Of a DNA stretch of 64,000 bases, positions 27,670 to 38,971 are shown piece after piece (the stretch's first letter is position 1; every line of letters begins with the position of its first letter). The stretch lies in NCBI GenBank assembly GCA_963741495.1, contig CAVUID010000015.1, positions 372,001 to 436,000 on the forward strand, given 5' to 3'. Both the position numbers and the translations under genes were made by a program. The notes under the pieces were generated by a model. The model worked only from the letters and a program-made list of their open reading frames with translations, searched no databases and had not been told where the DNA came from. Source of the stretch: Sulfurimicrobium sp963741495. GTDB lineage: Bacteria > Pseudomonadota > Gammaproteobacteria > Burkholderiales > Sulfuricellaceae.

Positions 27670-30030
27670 ATGCGGCTTAACATTCTGGCTTTTGCTGCCG
27701 GTGTCTGGCTGCTGCAACAGCAACCTTCCCTGCCGGCCCTGTTCTGGGCCTGGCTGCTGCTTCCCTTGCCTCTGCTGGTGTTCAGTTTGCACCGCGCTTC
27801 GTCCTGGCAGGTCAGAGGGCTGAGGCAACTTTTCATCAAGACATTGTGGCTGGCTACCGGTTTTTTCTGGGCTGCCTTTTTCGCCCAGATGCGACTGGCA
27901 GATGCGCTGCCGGAGCGCTGGGAAGGGCAGGATATTCAGCTCAGCGGGGTGGTCGCCAGCTTGCCGGTCAGCAATGAACGTGGTTTGCGCTTCGAGTTCG
28001 ACGTGGAGCAGGTGATCACGCCCGGCGCACGGGTGCCCGATCATATCCAGTTGAGCTGGTTCGATGGGGGTTTCGGCAGGCCTGCCACCCATCCTGTTCC
28101 CGAAATACATCCCGGCGAGCGCTGGGAACTGACCGTGCGCCTGAAACGCCCGCATGGTAATGCCAACCCTTACGGATTCGATTACGAGGCCTGGCTGCTG
28201 GAGCGCAACATTCGCGCCACCGGCTACGTTAGGGCAGTGCCGGAGAACCGCCGGCTGGCAGAACGGGTTTACCGTCCCGGCTACCTGATCGAGGCGGCGC
28301 GTGAAGCCGCTTCCGTGCGCTTGTCCGAAGCGCTGGAAAACCGCCCTTATGAAGGCGTGCTGAAGGCGCTGGCGATCGGCCAGCAGAATGCGATTCCGCC
28401 TGCGCAGTGGCAGATTTTCCTGCGCACCGGGGTCAATCACCTGATGTCCATTTCAGGGCTGCATGTGACCATGATTTCGGGCTTCTTTTTCTTTCTCGCA
28501 TACTGGTTGTGGCGACGCAGCGTCACGCTGACTCTCTGGCTACCCGCGCGCAAGGCTGCTGTGCTGGCGGGCGTGATGGCGGCGCTGGCCTATGCTCTTC
28601 TGTCCGGCTTTGGCGTGCCGACCCAGCGCACGCTGTACATGCTCTCCGTGGTGGCAGCAGCGCTGTGGCTGGGGCGCATCGGCAATGCTTTGAGCGTGAT
28701 TTCGCTCGCGCTGCTGGTGGTTTTGTTGCTCGACCCCTGGGCAGTGATGTCGCCCGGATTCTGGCTATCCTTTGGCGCCGTGGCCGCCATGATGGGCGCA
28801 AGCGCCGGTCGTATTGGCCGATTGCACTGGCTGGCGGAGTGGGGCAGGGTGCAATGGGCTGTGACGCTGGCGCTGGTGCCCGCGCTGCTGGCCATGTTCC
28901 AGCAGATTTCAATTGTGTCCCCGCTCGCCAATGCAGTGGCGATTCCGCTCATCAGCCTGGTAGTAACGCCGCTGACCTTGCTCGGCACCGTCTTGCCGCT
29001 GGATTTTCTATTGTACGCAGCACATCTCGCGATGGAAGTCTGCATGATCTTCCTGACTTGGCTGAGCGCCTTGCCGGTAGCCGTCTGGCAGCAGCATGGC
29101 CCAGCCGTCTGGACAGTGGTGGTGGCCATGCTGGGGGTGCTGTGGATGCTGTTGCCGCGCGGCTTTCCTGCGCGCTGGCTGGGCATAGTCTGGTTCTTGC
29201 CGATGTTCATGGTGCTGCCGCCCAGGCCTGCTCAGGGCGAGTTACGGCTGACTGTTCTGGATGTCGGGCAGGGTCTGTCCGTGGTGGCCCGCACCCGCAA
29301 CCACGCGCTGCTCTACGATGCCGGACCGCGTTTTGGCAGTGAAGCAGACGCCGGCTCTCGCATCGTTGTGCCTTTCCTGCGCGGCAGCGGTGTGCCCCGC
29401 CTCGACGGTATGGTGATTTCGCATGACGACATTGATCACTCTGGCGGTGCTGCATCGGTACTGCAGGCTGAGCCGGTTTCCTGGCTGGTTTCATCCTTGC
29501 CGCCGGATAGTCCGATGCTGGTCGGGGTGCTGAATAGTTCGCGGTGTTTTGCCGGCCAATCCTGGGAATGGGATGGGGTAAAATTTGCCATGCTTCATCC
29601 GCCGCTGGAAGATTATCAATATGATGGCTTCAAGGACAATGATCGCGGCTGCGTGTTGAAAATCACTTCTTCATTCGGCTCTGTTCTGTTGCCTGCTGAT
29701 ATCGAGCGCGTATCCGAACAGGACTTGCTGGAAAGAATGCCGGATAAGCTGAAGGCTGACGTGCTGATCGTTCCGCACCACGGCAGCATGACCTCTTCCA
29801 CGGAAGCGTTTATCGACGCGGTGGGGCCTGCAACTGCTATTTTTACAGTTGGGTATCGCAATCGTTTCGGCCATCCCAAGGACGATATATTGGAACGTTA
29901 TCAGACAAGGGGCATCAAAACCTGGCGCACCGACGAGAGTGGTGCGCTGGATTTGCGTTTTGGGGTAGAGGGCGTGTCGTTGCAGAGCCAGAGGCAGCTT
30001 CGACAGCGTTATTGGCAGTCAAAAGATTAG
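27670..30030 (+). CDS. comEC: DNA internalisation-related competence protein ComEC/Rec2
   Basis: A 786-residue inner-membrane protein with the full ComEC order. There is an N-terminal soluble OB-like domain (DUF4131, about residues 80-190) and a Competence domain with multiple TMs (GVNHLMSISGLHVTMISG, conserved). The C-terminal MBL-fold domain has LDVGQGLSVVAR, the metal motif SHDDIDHSGG and VPHHGS. It carries transforming ssDNA across the inner membrane. No strong Shine-Dalgarno precedes the ATG at 27670. relA follows after 14 nt. Confidence 0.94.
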   Translation: MRLNILAFAAGVWLLQQQPSLPALFWAWLLLPLPLLVFSLHRASSWQVRGLRQLFIKTLWLATGFFWAAFFAQMRLADALPERWEGQDIQLSGVVASLPVSNERGLRFEFDVEQVITPGARVPDHIQLSWFDGGFGRPATHPVPEIHPGERWELTVRLKRPHGNANPYGFDYEAWLLERNIRATGYVRAVPENRRLAERVYRPGYLIEAAREAASVRLSEALENRPYEGVLKALAIGQQNAIPPAQWQIFLRTGVNHLMSISGLHVTMISGFFFFLAYWLWRRSVTLTLWLPARKAAVLAGVMAALAYALLSGFGVPTQRTLYMLSVVAAALWLGRIGNALSVISLALLVVLLLDPWAVMSPGFWLSFGAVAAMMGASAGRIGRLHWLAEWGRVQWAVTLALVPALLAMFQQISIVSPLANAVAIPLISLVVTPLTLLGTVLPLDFLLYAAHLAMEVCMIFLTWLSALPVAVWQQHGPAVWTVVVAMLGVLWMLLPRGFPARWLGIVWFLPMFMVLPPRPAQGELRLTVLDVGQGLSVVARTRNHALLYDAGPRFGSEADAGSRIVVPFLRGSGVPRLDGMVISHDDIDHSGGAASVLQAEPVSWLVSSLPPDSPMLVGVLNSSRCFAGQSWEWDGVKFAMLHPPLEDYQYDGFKDNDRGCVLKITSSFGSVLLPADIERVSEQDLLERMPDKLKADVLIVPHHGSMTSSTEAFIDAVGPATAIFTVGYRNRFGHPKDDILERYQTRGIKTWRTDESGALDLRFGVEGVSLQSQRQLRQRYWQSKD

Positions 30031-30044
30031 GTTATGATGAAACA

Positions 30045-32253
30045 ATGGTAACACTGGCAAACAAACATCTTTCCGGGCCTGACGGCGATATTCTCCAGCA
30101 CTGGCTGGTGGCCATGGAGACGCGTTTTTCCGGGGCAGATATCGAATCGATCCGGCGAGCCGCAGATCTGGCCGCTGGCCTGTATGCTGAAAAAACAACC
30201 TTAACCGGTACATCCCTGCTGGATCATGCCTTGGGAACAGCGGCTATTCTGGCGACCCAGAACATGGACGCGGAAAGCATTGTTGCGGCCGTGTTGCAGT
30301 CTGCTACAGAAGATCCAGCGCAAGCAGCGCAGATTGAAGCAGATTTTGGTACGGGCGTCGCCGCGCTAGTGGACGGCGTGGTGCGCATGGGTCAGATCGG
30401 GGAATTGGGCGCAACGGCCAGCCTCGGAAAAGCTTCCAAGGATGGCAAGAAAGACCAGCAGGCGCAGATCGAGTCCTTGCGCAAGATGCTGCTGGCTATG
30501 GTGGAAGACATCCGGGTCGTGCTGATCAAGCTGGCGGAACGCACCCAGGCCATGCGCGAACTGCCCGGTGCCGATGAAGAAATCCGGCGCATGATCGCGC
30601 GTGAAATCCAGGATATCTACGCGCCGCTGGCGAACCGGCTCGGCGTGTGGCAGGTGAAGTGGGAACTGGAAGATCTTTCCTTCCGTTTTCTCGAACCGGA
30701 ACTGTACAAGAAGATTGCCAAGCTGCTCGACGAACGCCGTCTCGACCGCGAACAGTACATCAACAGCATCATGGCAACCCTGCGGGCGGAGCTGAAAAAA
30801 AACGGGGTGGAAGCCGAAGTCACCGGGCGGCCCAAGCATATCTACAGCATCTACAAGAAAATGAAGCGCAAGAAGGTGGATTTTTCCGAGGTGTATGACG
30901 TGCGCGCGGTGCGTGTCCTGGTGAACGACCTCAAGGACTGCTATACCGCGCTTGGCGTGGCGCACAGCCTGTGGAAACCCATTCCAAGCGAATTCGACGA
31001 CTATATTTCCCACCCCAAGGGCAACAACTACCGCTCCCTGCACACTGCCGTGATCGGCCCGGAAGACAAGGCGCTCGAAGTGCAGATCCGTACCCACGAC
31101 ATGCACAATCATGCCGAGCTGGGTGTTGCCGCGCACTGGCGTTACAAGGAAGGCGGCAAGGGCGATGCCCGCTTCGAGGAAAAGATTGCCTGGCTGCGGC
31201 AGATCATGGAATGGAAAGAGGACGTTCAGGACGTCGACGAACTGGTCGAGCAGTTCAAGACCGGCCTGTTCCAGGACACCGTTTACGTGCTGACACCGCA
31301 GGGGCGCGTGATCGCGCTGGGGCAAGGCGCAACGCCGGTCGATTTTGCCTACCATGTGCATACCGATGTCGGCCACCGCTGCCGCGGCGCCAAGGTGAAT
31401 GGCAGCATCGTGCCGCTTACCTACACGCTGCAGAACGGCCAGCGCGTGGAAATCCTGACCGTCAAGGAAGGCGGTCCCAGCCGGGACTGGTTGAGTCCGA
31501 CCCTGGGGTACACGCAGAGCAGCCGCTCGCGGGCAAAAATTCGCCAGTGGTTCAATAGCTCTGCATCATGAAGTGAATGTGCAGGAAGGGCGTGCTGCAC
31601 TGGAAAAGGAGGTTCATCGACTCGGTGCGGCTTTTCCCAATCTCGAGAAACTGGCGCAGAAAGCGCAATTTTCCAAACCGGAAGAGCTCTTCGCCGCGAT
31701 CGGGCGAGGCGATGTTTCGGCACGGGAAATCATGGCGCTGGCCCAGGACGAGGGTAAACCCCAGGTCGAGGAAGACCTGTGGCAGGTTAGCGCACGCAGT
31801 ATTGCGCCAGCATCATCCGGCGTGCTGGTAGTCGGAGTGGGGGATTTGATGACCAGCATTGCCAAATGCTGCAAGCCGGTGCCGCCCGATCCGATCATCG
31901 GGTTTGTCACACGGGGCAGAGGGGTCGCGATTCATCGCCAGGATTGCACCAACATCGTGCATTTGCCGGAATCCAAACAAGAGCGCCTGCTGCCCACCAG
32001 CTGGGGAACCCGTAGCGGCAGAGGCTATGAAGTCGATATGGAAGTGGAAGCCAATGACCGTCAGGGTTTGCTGCGGGATATTTCAGATCTGCTGATGCGC
32101 GAAAAAATCAATGTCACTGCCGTGAATACCCAGAGCCGAGGAGATAAGGCGCGCATGAGTTTTTCCGCACAGGTGGCGGATCAGGAGCAGATGGCCAGGA
32201 TACTGGGACAGATTCGCGATGTGGCCGGTGTGATCGAAGCTCGCCGGAAATAA
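30045..32253 (+). CDS. relA: GTP pyrophosphokinase RelA (frameshifted)
   Basis: Two frames (30045-31571 and from about 31556 to 32253) together form a ~735-residue RelA. The domain order is pseudo-HD hydrolase, synthetase, TGS (VYVLTPQGRVIALGQGATPVDFAYHVH), helical, zinc-finger (IAKCCKPVPPDPI) and ACT (VEANDRQGLLRDISDLL). The synthetase motif PSEFDDYI has the EFDD signature of RelA rather than RKKD of SpoT. In the HD region the HD pair is replaced by QS (VLQSATED), so hydrolysis is predicted to be lost. Removing one A at about 31556 (AATAGCT to AATGCT) restores FNALHHEVNVQEGR. Confidence 0.93.
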
Positions 32254-32404
32254 ACAATGCCAGCGTTTTCAGGTTTTTGACTGTTTATCTACATGCTCTA
32301 CAACATCTGTTGCCACATGATTTCTGTCGGAAAATTTTACATGTACTGCTTTGTATTGAAACCGGTGAATGTATAACAACATGATTCTAAATAATTAGTT
32401 ATTT

Positions 32405-32421
32405 CTGGAACAGAAATTGCG
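32405..32421 (+). promoter_or_regulatory. Sigma-54 (-24/-12) promoter upstream of PEP-CTERM gene
   Basis: TGGAACAGAAATTGCG has GG (32407-32408) and GC (32419-32420) separated by exactly 10 nt. It matches the consensus TGGCAC-N5-TTGC at all but one core position. It lies about 48 nt before the start codon. PEP-CTERM genes in floc-forming betaproteobacteria are known to be driven by RpoN with the PrsK/PrsR pair, so the site fits. An activator site upstream was not identified in the AT-rich 150 nt before it. Confidence 0.78.
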
Positions 32422-32468
32422 TCAGTTTCATTGCCTAAAATAAAATTCAACTTGAATTGGAGGGCATC

Positions 32469-33161
32469 ATGAAACGCAATAACTTTTCCAAGATGGCTCT
32501 GAGTCTTTTTGCCGTGTTAGCCATTACCGCAACGCCTGTTCACGCAGTGGTGACTTACGCTATTGATAACACCTCGACCAGCGCCATTCCAGGGCTTACC
32601 GGGTACGCCACCTCTGGCGCCATGATGAGCGGGATGTCAATTACCGCAAGTTTCTCGAGTGGCCAATCTCAAACCCTTTCATGGGCAACAACAGGTGCAT
32701 CTTCTGGGGGTGTTAGTGGGTCGGGCTGGGGCCTTTCCCTTGATGGAGACACTTTTTCTGCACCATGGAATTTTACTATGAGTGCGGTAGCAGGAAATCT
32801 GGGTTCCATCACCCAGTTGATTCTGAACGGCAACTCTGGCTATACCGTATTTGACCGCACCAACCCCAGTTGGGGTACAGATGGCTCAGCACAAGGTGTG
32901 GATTTATGGTTTGCCGATTCATCGATTGATGCACTGGTGACCTATTCGGATCAGGTTTCCATTACCCCCAATGCGGCTGTCGGTGATTTGTGGCATATGG
33001 TCACAATTGATTTCACAAATGGCCCGAGTGCCAGCTTTTCTTTCTATCAAGACACGGATAATGATAATCGGTATGGGCAGGTTCCCGAACCTGCAATGCT
33101 AGGCTTGCTTGGTATTGGTTTGTTGGCTGCGGGCATGGCGCGCAGGAGCCGCAAGGTTTGA
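32469..33161 (+). CDS. PEP-CTERM sorting-domain protein
   Basis: 230 residues from the ATG at 32469, with TTGGAGGG just upstream. It has a signal peptide (residues 1-26, ending PVHA), a Gly/Ser/Thr-rich, cysteine-free extracellular domain, then the C-terminal sorting signal: VPEP, a hydrophobic helix (MLGLLGIGLLAAGMA) and the basic tail RRSRK. It is a predicted substrate of exosortase A encoded at 9204-10785. The middle domain has no family I recognise. It is transcribed alone, from a sigma-54 promoter to a strong terminator. Confidence 0.94.
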   Translation: MKRNNFSKMALSLFAVLAITATPVHAVVTYAIDNTSTSAIPGLTGYATSGAMMSGMSITASFSSGQSQTLSWATTGASSGGVSGSGWGLSLDGDTFSAPWNFTMSAVAGNLGSITQLILNGNSGYTVFDRTNPSWGTDGSAQGVDLWFADSSIDALVTYSDQVSITPNAAVGDLWHMVTIDFTNGPSASFSFYQDTDNDNRYGQVPEPAMLGLLGIGLLAAGMARRSRKV

Positions 33162-33176
33162 TTTTTCCTCCGAAGT

Positions 33177-33207
33177 AAAAAAAGCCCCGGTACCCGGGGC
33201 TTTTTTT
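33177..33207 (+). terminator. Rho-independent terminator of PEP-CTERM gene
   Basis: A perfect stem GCCCCGG-TAC-CCGGGGC flanked by seven A and seven T, so it can work in both directions. It lies 15 nt after the stop codon of the PEP-CTERM gene. Confidence 0.93.
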
Positions 33208-33209
33208 AG

Positions 33210-33229
33210 CCCAGAAGCACTATTCTGGG
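33210..33229. repeat. Small hairpin between two terminators
   Basis: CCCAGAA-GCACTA-TTCTGGG, a perfect 7-bp stem between the two terminators, without a T-run of its own. Function unknown. Confidence 0.5.
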
Positions 33230-33232
33230 TAT

Positions 33233-33273
33233 AAAAAATGCCGGGAACCTGTTTTCAGGTTTCCGGCATTTTT
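33233..33273 (-). terminator. Rho-independent terminator of tRNA-Ala
   Basis: The long stem ATGCCGGGAACCTG / CAGGTTTCCGGCAT has a TTTT loop, one unpaired base, and A/T runs on both sides. It lies 23 nt past the 3' end of the minus-strand tRNA gene and is probably bidirectional. Confidence 0.88.
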
Positions 33274-33295
33274 AGAACTACTTTGAAACAAATTT

Positions 33296-33371
<76 letters not shown>

Positions 33372-33383
33372 AAAGCGTTGCGC

Positions 33384-33412
33384 ATTCTAATCAGGATCAT
33401 GGTCGAAGTCAA
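33384..33412 (-). promoter_or_regulatory. Sigma-70 promoter of tRNA-Ala
   Basis: On the minus strand, TTGACT (-35, at 33407-33412) and TAGAAT (-10, at 33384-33389) are separated by exactly 17 nt, and the -10 lies 12 nt upstream of the tRNA 5' end. Confidence 0.88.
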
Positions 33413-33510
33413 GGTGCGGTTTCTTCCTGTGAGTTCTCCTGAAAGCCGTCAGGTGTCGGGTCAAGCAGATATCCGAACTCTCAGGAATTTCTGCGCCGAT
33501 TTGTGTTGTA

Positions 33511-34677
33511 ATGTTCGCCCTTCATGATAAACAAAGTGCTAAAGGTGATGCCTGCGTGAGTGATTATCCTGTTGTTTGCTGGTCAGAGGCGGACGAAAGC
33601 TGCACCGCGCGCTGGCGTTCTGAAAGCGGGGTGCTTCCGCCCAAGCGCGTCATGATTGTGGATGACCGAATGACAGCGGATGCTGCATATCGTTTTGCCT
33701 GTGAGGGCACCGCGCTGCTGTGGCGGGGGGATTTCCAGAATGCGCGGCAGTTGCTCCAGGCGCTGGCCCGACGTGTCGATCGCAAACCGCGCAAGCCGGC
33801 TGCTTCACCATCTGAGGCCTTCCATTTTCATCGTCAGTTCCAGTCTTTGCGGGCACGTGTTCTGGGACAGTTGTTGCTGCCGCTGGAAAGCGATTACAGC
33901 ATTGCCTTGCGGCGTGCACCTGATGTTCGGGAAGCCTGCTTGGAGGCATATGGCCCGGGCGAGGCTCCCTCGCTAGTCTCGCTGCGAGAACTGCTCGGTT
34001 TGATTGGTGCCCACGAGTGGCGCAAGAAGGGCGTTGAAATCCCGGCGCTCGGAGGCCGTATTCACCCGCACTATGGGGTGTTTTCGCCGGTTCGCGGCGA
34101 GTACGTGGAACTGGTGGCCGATGCGCCGCTGCCTTCAATGGAACTGGCTTTTGATGTTGGCACAGGAACCGGGGTGCTGGCAGCAGTGCTGGCCAAGAGA
34201 GGGGTAAAGCACGTTGTGGCGACTGACCAGGATCCTCGCGCATTGGCTTGCGCGCGCGAGAACCTCAAGCGGCTCGGGCTGATTGGCCTGGTGGAGGTTG
34301 TCCAGGCCGATCTTTTTCCGGTAGGGCGTGCGCCACTCATCGTCTGCAACCCGCCGTGGTTGCCCGCACGAGCCAATTCGCCCATAGAACACGCAATATA
34401 CGACCCGGAGAGCCGCATGCTGCGGGGTTTTCTGGCTGGCCTCGCTGCTCATCTGGAGCCGGGCGGCGAGGGCTGGCTGATACTTTCGGACCTGGCCGAG
34501 CATCTGGGGCTGCGCTCGAGAGATGAATTGCTTGCCGCTTTTGAAAAAGCCGGGTTGAAAGTCGTCGGGCGGATGGATGTCAAGCCGGTTCATCCTCGCG
34601 CCTCGGACAAGACCGACCCGCTTCACGCTGCCCGCGCGGCTGAGGTGACGTCGCTCTGGCGTCTTGCCATACGTTAA
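33511..34677 (+). CDS. Class I SAM-dependent methyltransferase (HemK/PrmC-like core)
   Basis: Up to 388 residues. The C-terminal half has the methyltransferase motifs FDVGTGTGVLAAVLAKRG (motif I), VATDQDP and the NPPW motif (IVCNPPWLPAR). These are typical of enzymes that methylate planar nitrogen, such as glutamine or adenine N6. The N-terminal ~180 residues are a separate domain that I do not recognise. The start is uncertain: the ATG at 33511 has no Shine-Dalgarno, while a GTG at 33556 (protein VSDYPVVCW) has AAGGTG about 9 nt upstream. The gene lies 39 nt upstream of metK, which makes its cofactor, so co-transcription is likely. Confidence 0.82.
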   Translation: MFALHDKQSAKGDACVSDYPVVCWSEADESCTARWRSESGVLPPKRVMIVDDRMTADAAYRFACEGTALLWRGDFQNARQLLQALARRVDRKPRKPAASPSEAFHFHRQFQSLRARVLGQLLLPLESDYSIALRRAPDVREACLEAYGPGEAPSLVSLRELLGLIGAHEWRKKGVEIPALGGRIHPHYGVFSPVRGEYVELVADAPLPSMELAFDVGTGTGVLAAVLAKRGVKHVVATDQDPRALACARENLKRLGLIGLVEVVQADLFPVGRAPLIVCNPPWLPARANSPIEHAIYDPESRMLRGFLAGLAAHLEPGGEGWLILSDLAEHLGLRSRDELLAAFEKAGLKVVGRMDVKPVHPRASDKTDPLHAARAAEVTSLWRLAIR

Positions 34678-34716
34678 TATCAGCGAAATTATCGAATTTC
34701 TCAAAGGAAATGAAGC

Positions 34717-35895
<1,179 letters not shown>

Positions 35896-35933
35896 AGCAC
35901 GGTACTACTGGCGCTTTGCCTGGAAAAATGAAA

Positions 35934-38874
35934 TCAGGTTTTCAGCTCCGGCATCTTTTCCAGATAGCTTGCTACCTGTTCGAGGCCGCTTTCCAGATGT
36001 CCTAGACGCTGCCCGGCTTGTTCCCAGTCCTGCGCTTGGACGGCATGCTCAAGGTGCCGTGCGTTTTCTGCCATATTTGTGGCCCCAATGTAGGTGGAAG
36101 CGCCCTTGATCTCGTGTGCGCCATTTTTGCTCCCAGCGGTGTCCTGCCTGGCTACTGCCTGTGAAATTATATGCAGCAGAGGCCTTGTGCTGTCGATGTA
36201 CAGCGAGATCATCTCACGGTGAAATGCCTGATCATTGCCCAGAGTAGCCTTCAGGCGCGATTCGTCAATAGCTGCATGAGTATTGGATGGTAATGGCTTG
36301 ATTTCTCGCAGCAACTTCGCCAGACTCTCGCGGTTAACCGGCTTGACCAGATAATCATCCATACCTGCATCCAGGCAGCGGTCGCGGTCTCCGGGCATAG
36401 CATTGGCTGTCATGGCCACAATGATCCTGTGAACGCCATTCGCCTGCTCCATGCGGCGAATCTCGGCAGTGGCTTCGAAGCCGTCCATTTCCGGCATCTG
36501 GCAATCCATTAGAATCAGGTCATGACTGGATCGTTTCGTCGCCTGCAGTGCTTCACTCCCGTTTTCGACTATTTCGGGTTCGATTCCCAGCCTTTTCAGC
36601 ATGTGCTGGATAACTTTCTGATTGACGCTATTGTCCTCGGCCACCAGTACGCGCAATGGGGATGGTTGAATGATTTCACTGTTCGAGTCCAGGCCTGCTT
36701 CAATCTCTTTCTTCGCAACTTTCCCGGTGGCTTCGAGAATGGCATCGAACATGCGTTGCTGCAGGACAGGCTTGGTCAGGTAAATTGCATCCGGAAAGTC
36801 GGCCAGTCGCTGTCGCTGCGCAACAGGCGAGAGCAGAATCCATTTTTCCGGATTGGGTATTTGATTACCCAGTATGCGTAGTTTTGCCACGTCTTTGGAT
36901 TGAGCTATATCCAGAATGACCAGGTCGAAAGGCTCGGGAGTAGCGGCGTCGTTTTGCGTGGCGGGTATGTCGTGGGAGCATGCGATCCCCCATTGTTTGA
37001 GCAGGCCGCTAACCATGTGGCTCAGGTTTTGATTCGGAATCAGGACGATGGCGCGCAGGCCACTGAGCGATATTTTTTCGAGTGGGTGAGCTTCGGACTC
37101 ACTCTGTTTTTCAAGTCGTGCCGTGAACCAGAACACACTGCCTTGCCCCGCCTGGCTGTTTACATCGATCTCTCCGCCCATGAGTTCAATTAATTGCTTG
37201 GAAATGGCCAGGCCCAGGCCTGTGCCGCCGTATTTTCGGGTTGTCGATCCGTCGGCCTGGGAGAAGGATTGAAAGAGCCGGGTTTTTTCCTGGGGTGCAA
37301 TGCCGATGCCGGTGTCCTGAACTTCAAAACGCAGGAGAAGTTCAGAAGGTGTTTCTTCCTGCAGGGAAACCCTGATGACTACTTCCCCTTGATCGGCAAA
37401 CTTGATGGCGTTATCGGTCAGGTTGGCCAGGATCTGGCGCAAGCGTCCCGGGTCTCCGCGCAAGCGGTTGGGCAGGGCGGGATCGATGTCGCAGATCAGC
37501 TCCAATCCCTTGGACTGAGCACGCTGGGCAAAAAGTTCAGCCACATTCTCAACGGTTTGCAGCAGGTTGAAGTCGATGATTTCAAGTTCAAGCTTGCCAG
37601 CCTCTATTTTGGAGAAATCGAGAATGTCATTGATGATGGTGAGCAGGGCGGAGGCGGATAAATTGACTGTTTCGGCATAGTCTCTTTGCTCATGGTTCAG
37701 CGGTGTGTCCAGCAGCAGGCTGACCATGCCGATGATGCCATTCATCGGGGTGCGGATTTCATGGCTGACGTTGGCAACAAATTCCGACTTCATCTTTGAG
37801 GCTTCAAGCGCAGCATCGTAAGCCTGGTGCAGTTCTTCCTCGGCCACTTTGCGTTCCGTAATGTCATGGATGATGGCCTGTGTAATGACCTGATTCTCCA
37901 GCGTCATGGAGTGCAGTGCTATTTCGGCGGGAAAAATACTGCCGTCTGCCCGTTTTCCGCGCCACTCGAAATGGCAGTGCCCCTCCGCCTCAGCCTGCCT
38001 GATGTGGGCAATGGCATAATCCTCAGTAGGCGTGCCATTTGCCTGCAGAGGCGGGCCAAGATCTGCGGGCGTCAGGTGAGTGAATTGCTGCACGGAATCG
38101 AACTGGAACATGCGCAGTGCAGCAGGATTGCAGTCTACAAAGTGATTCTGATCCATCAGGACGATACCGTCCGAGTTGGTTTCGAACAGGGTCTTGAATT
38201 TCAATTGCTGTTTTTCAATTTCCAGCGTTTGTTGCGCTGCGCGGCGGATGACAAAAACGGCAATAAACACGCCCAGAAAAGCAGCAGCGGTGCCCAGCAT
38301 GAACATCAGCCATTCAGTCTGGCGGAATAACAAGGCAGCTTCCTCCGCCGCTTTTCGGCTGGCATCCTGCTGCTCCATGAGCAGGGCATCCAGTTCATTC
38401 AGCAATCTTTTCTGGGATGGAATAGCTTCCTTCTGCAGCATCGCCAGCGCCGAGCTCCTGTCATGATCGAGCGCATATTCGATTGTCCTGACAACGATGG
38501 GCTGGGTCACCATGGTCAGCGAATTGATTTGTTCAAGCGTGAATTCCTCAACGATATTGAGGTTCATCTGCTGCAATCTTTGCCGGGCTTTGGCGAAAGT
38601 TGGAGCCCAGTTCGTAGAACCGCTGTAATTCTTCATCCTGGGTGAAGGGATCCTGCAGGACCACGATGGCATGCATGCTGATCGCGCGTTCGCGCAGCGC
38701 ATCCCGCATGGTCGTGGCGAGTTCGATCTTGACGTTATTCTGGTTTACGATCCGTTCCAGACGGCTGTTGATGGCCGCCATCTGATTCAGGCCGAGCACC
38801 GTCAGCGCAACCATCAGCGCCAGTACCAGCGCAAAACCGGCGCCTACGCTAAATTTCATGTTTCGTGCGAACAT
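35934..38874 (-). CDS. Hybrid sensor histidine kinase, BarA-like (frameshifted near N-terminus)
   Basis: The combined length is ~979 residues. Order: TM1 (about residues 9-30), periplasmic four-helix sensor region, TM2 (LMFMLGTAAAFLGVFIAVFV), and a PAS domain (GIVLMDQNHFVDCNPAALRMF). These are followed by HisKA with SHEIRTPMNGI, HATPase_c (NLTDNAIKF, GGTGLGLAISKQL), a degenerate receiver, a full receiver (LVAEDNSVNQ, LILMDCQMPEMDG, LVKP) and an HPt domain (AHEIKGAS). The N-terminal 90 residues are in another frame, 38874 to about 38600. Deleting one T from AACTTTCGCC rejoins them as LGSNFAKARQRL, and the total is 3n+1. No response-regulator gene is adjacent, so it is an orphan phosphorelay kinase. 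Confidence 0.92.
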
Positions 38875-38971
38875 TTGTCCATTACCAATTGAAATTTATG
38901 AAGTAATCGTCATATAGCCAATCGCTGCCAAGTGCCATTGTCGCATTCGGGTGTTTATCTGCACAGGATTA

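Noticed and set aside
27511..28440. Long minus-strand frame opposite lolD/comEC
   Set aside because: No similarity, and it lies opposite clearly conserved plus-strand genes.
28407..29342. Second long plus-strand frame inside comEC
   Set aside because: It is in another frame of comEC with no conserved motif.
34678..34716. SAM riboswitch upstream of metK
   Set aside because: Only 39 nt separate the genes and no riboswitch-like structure fits.
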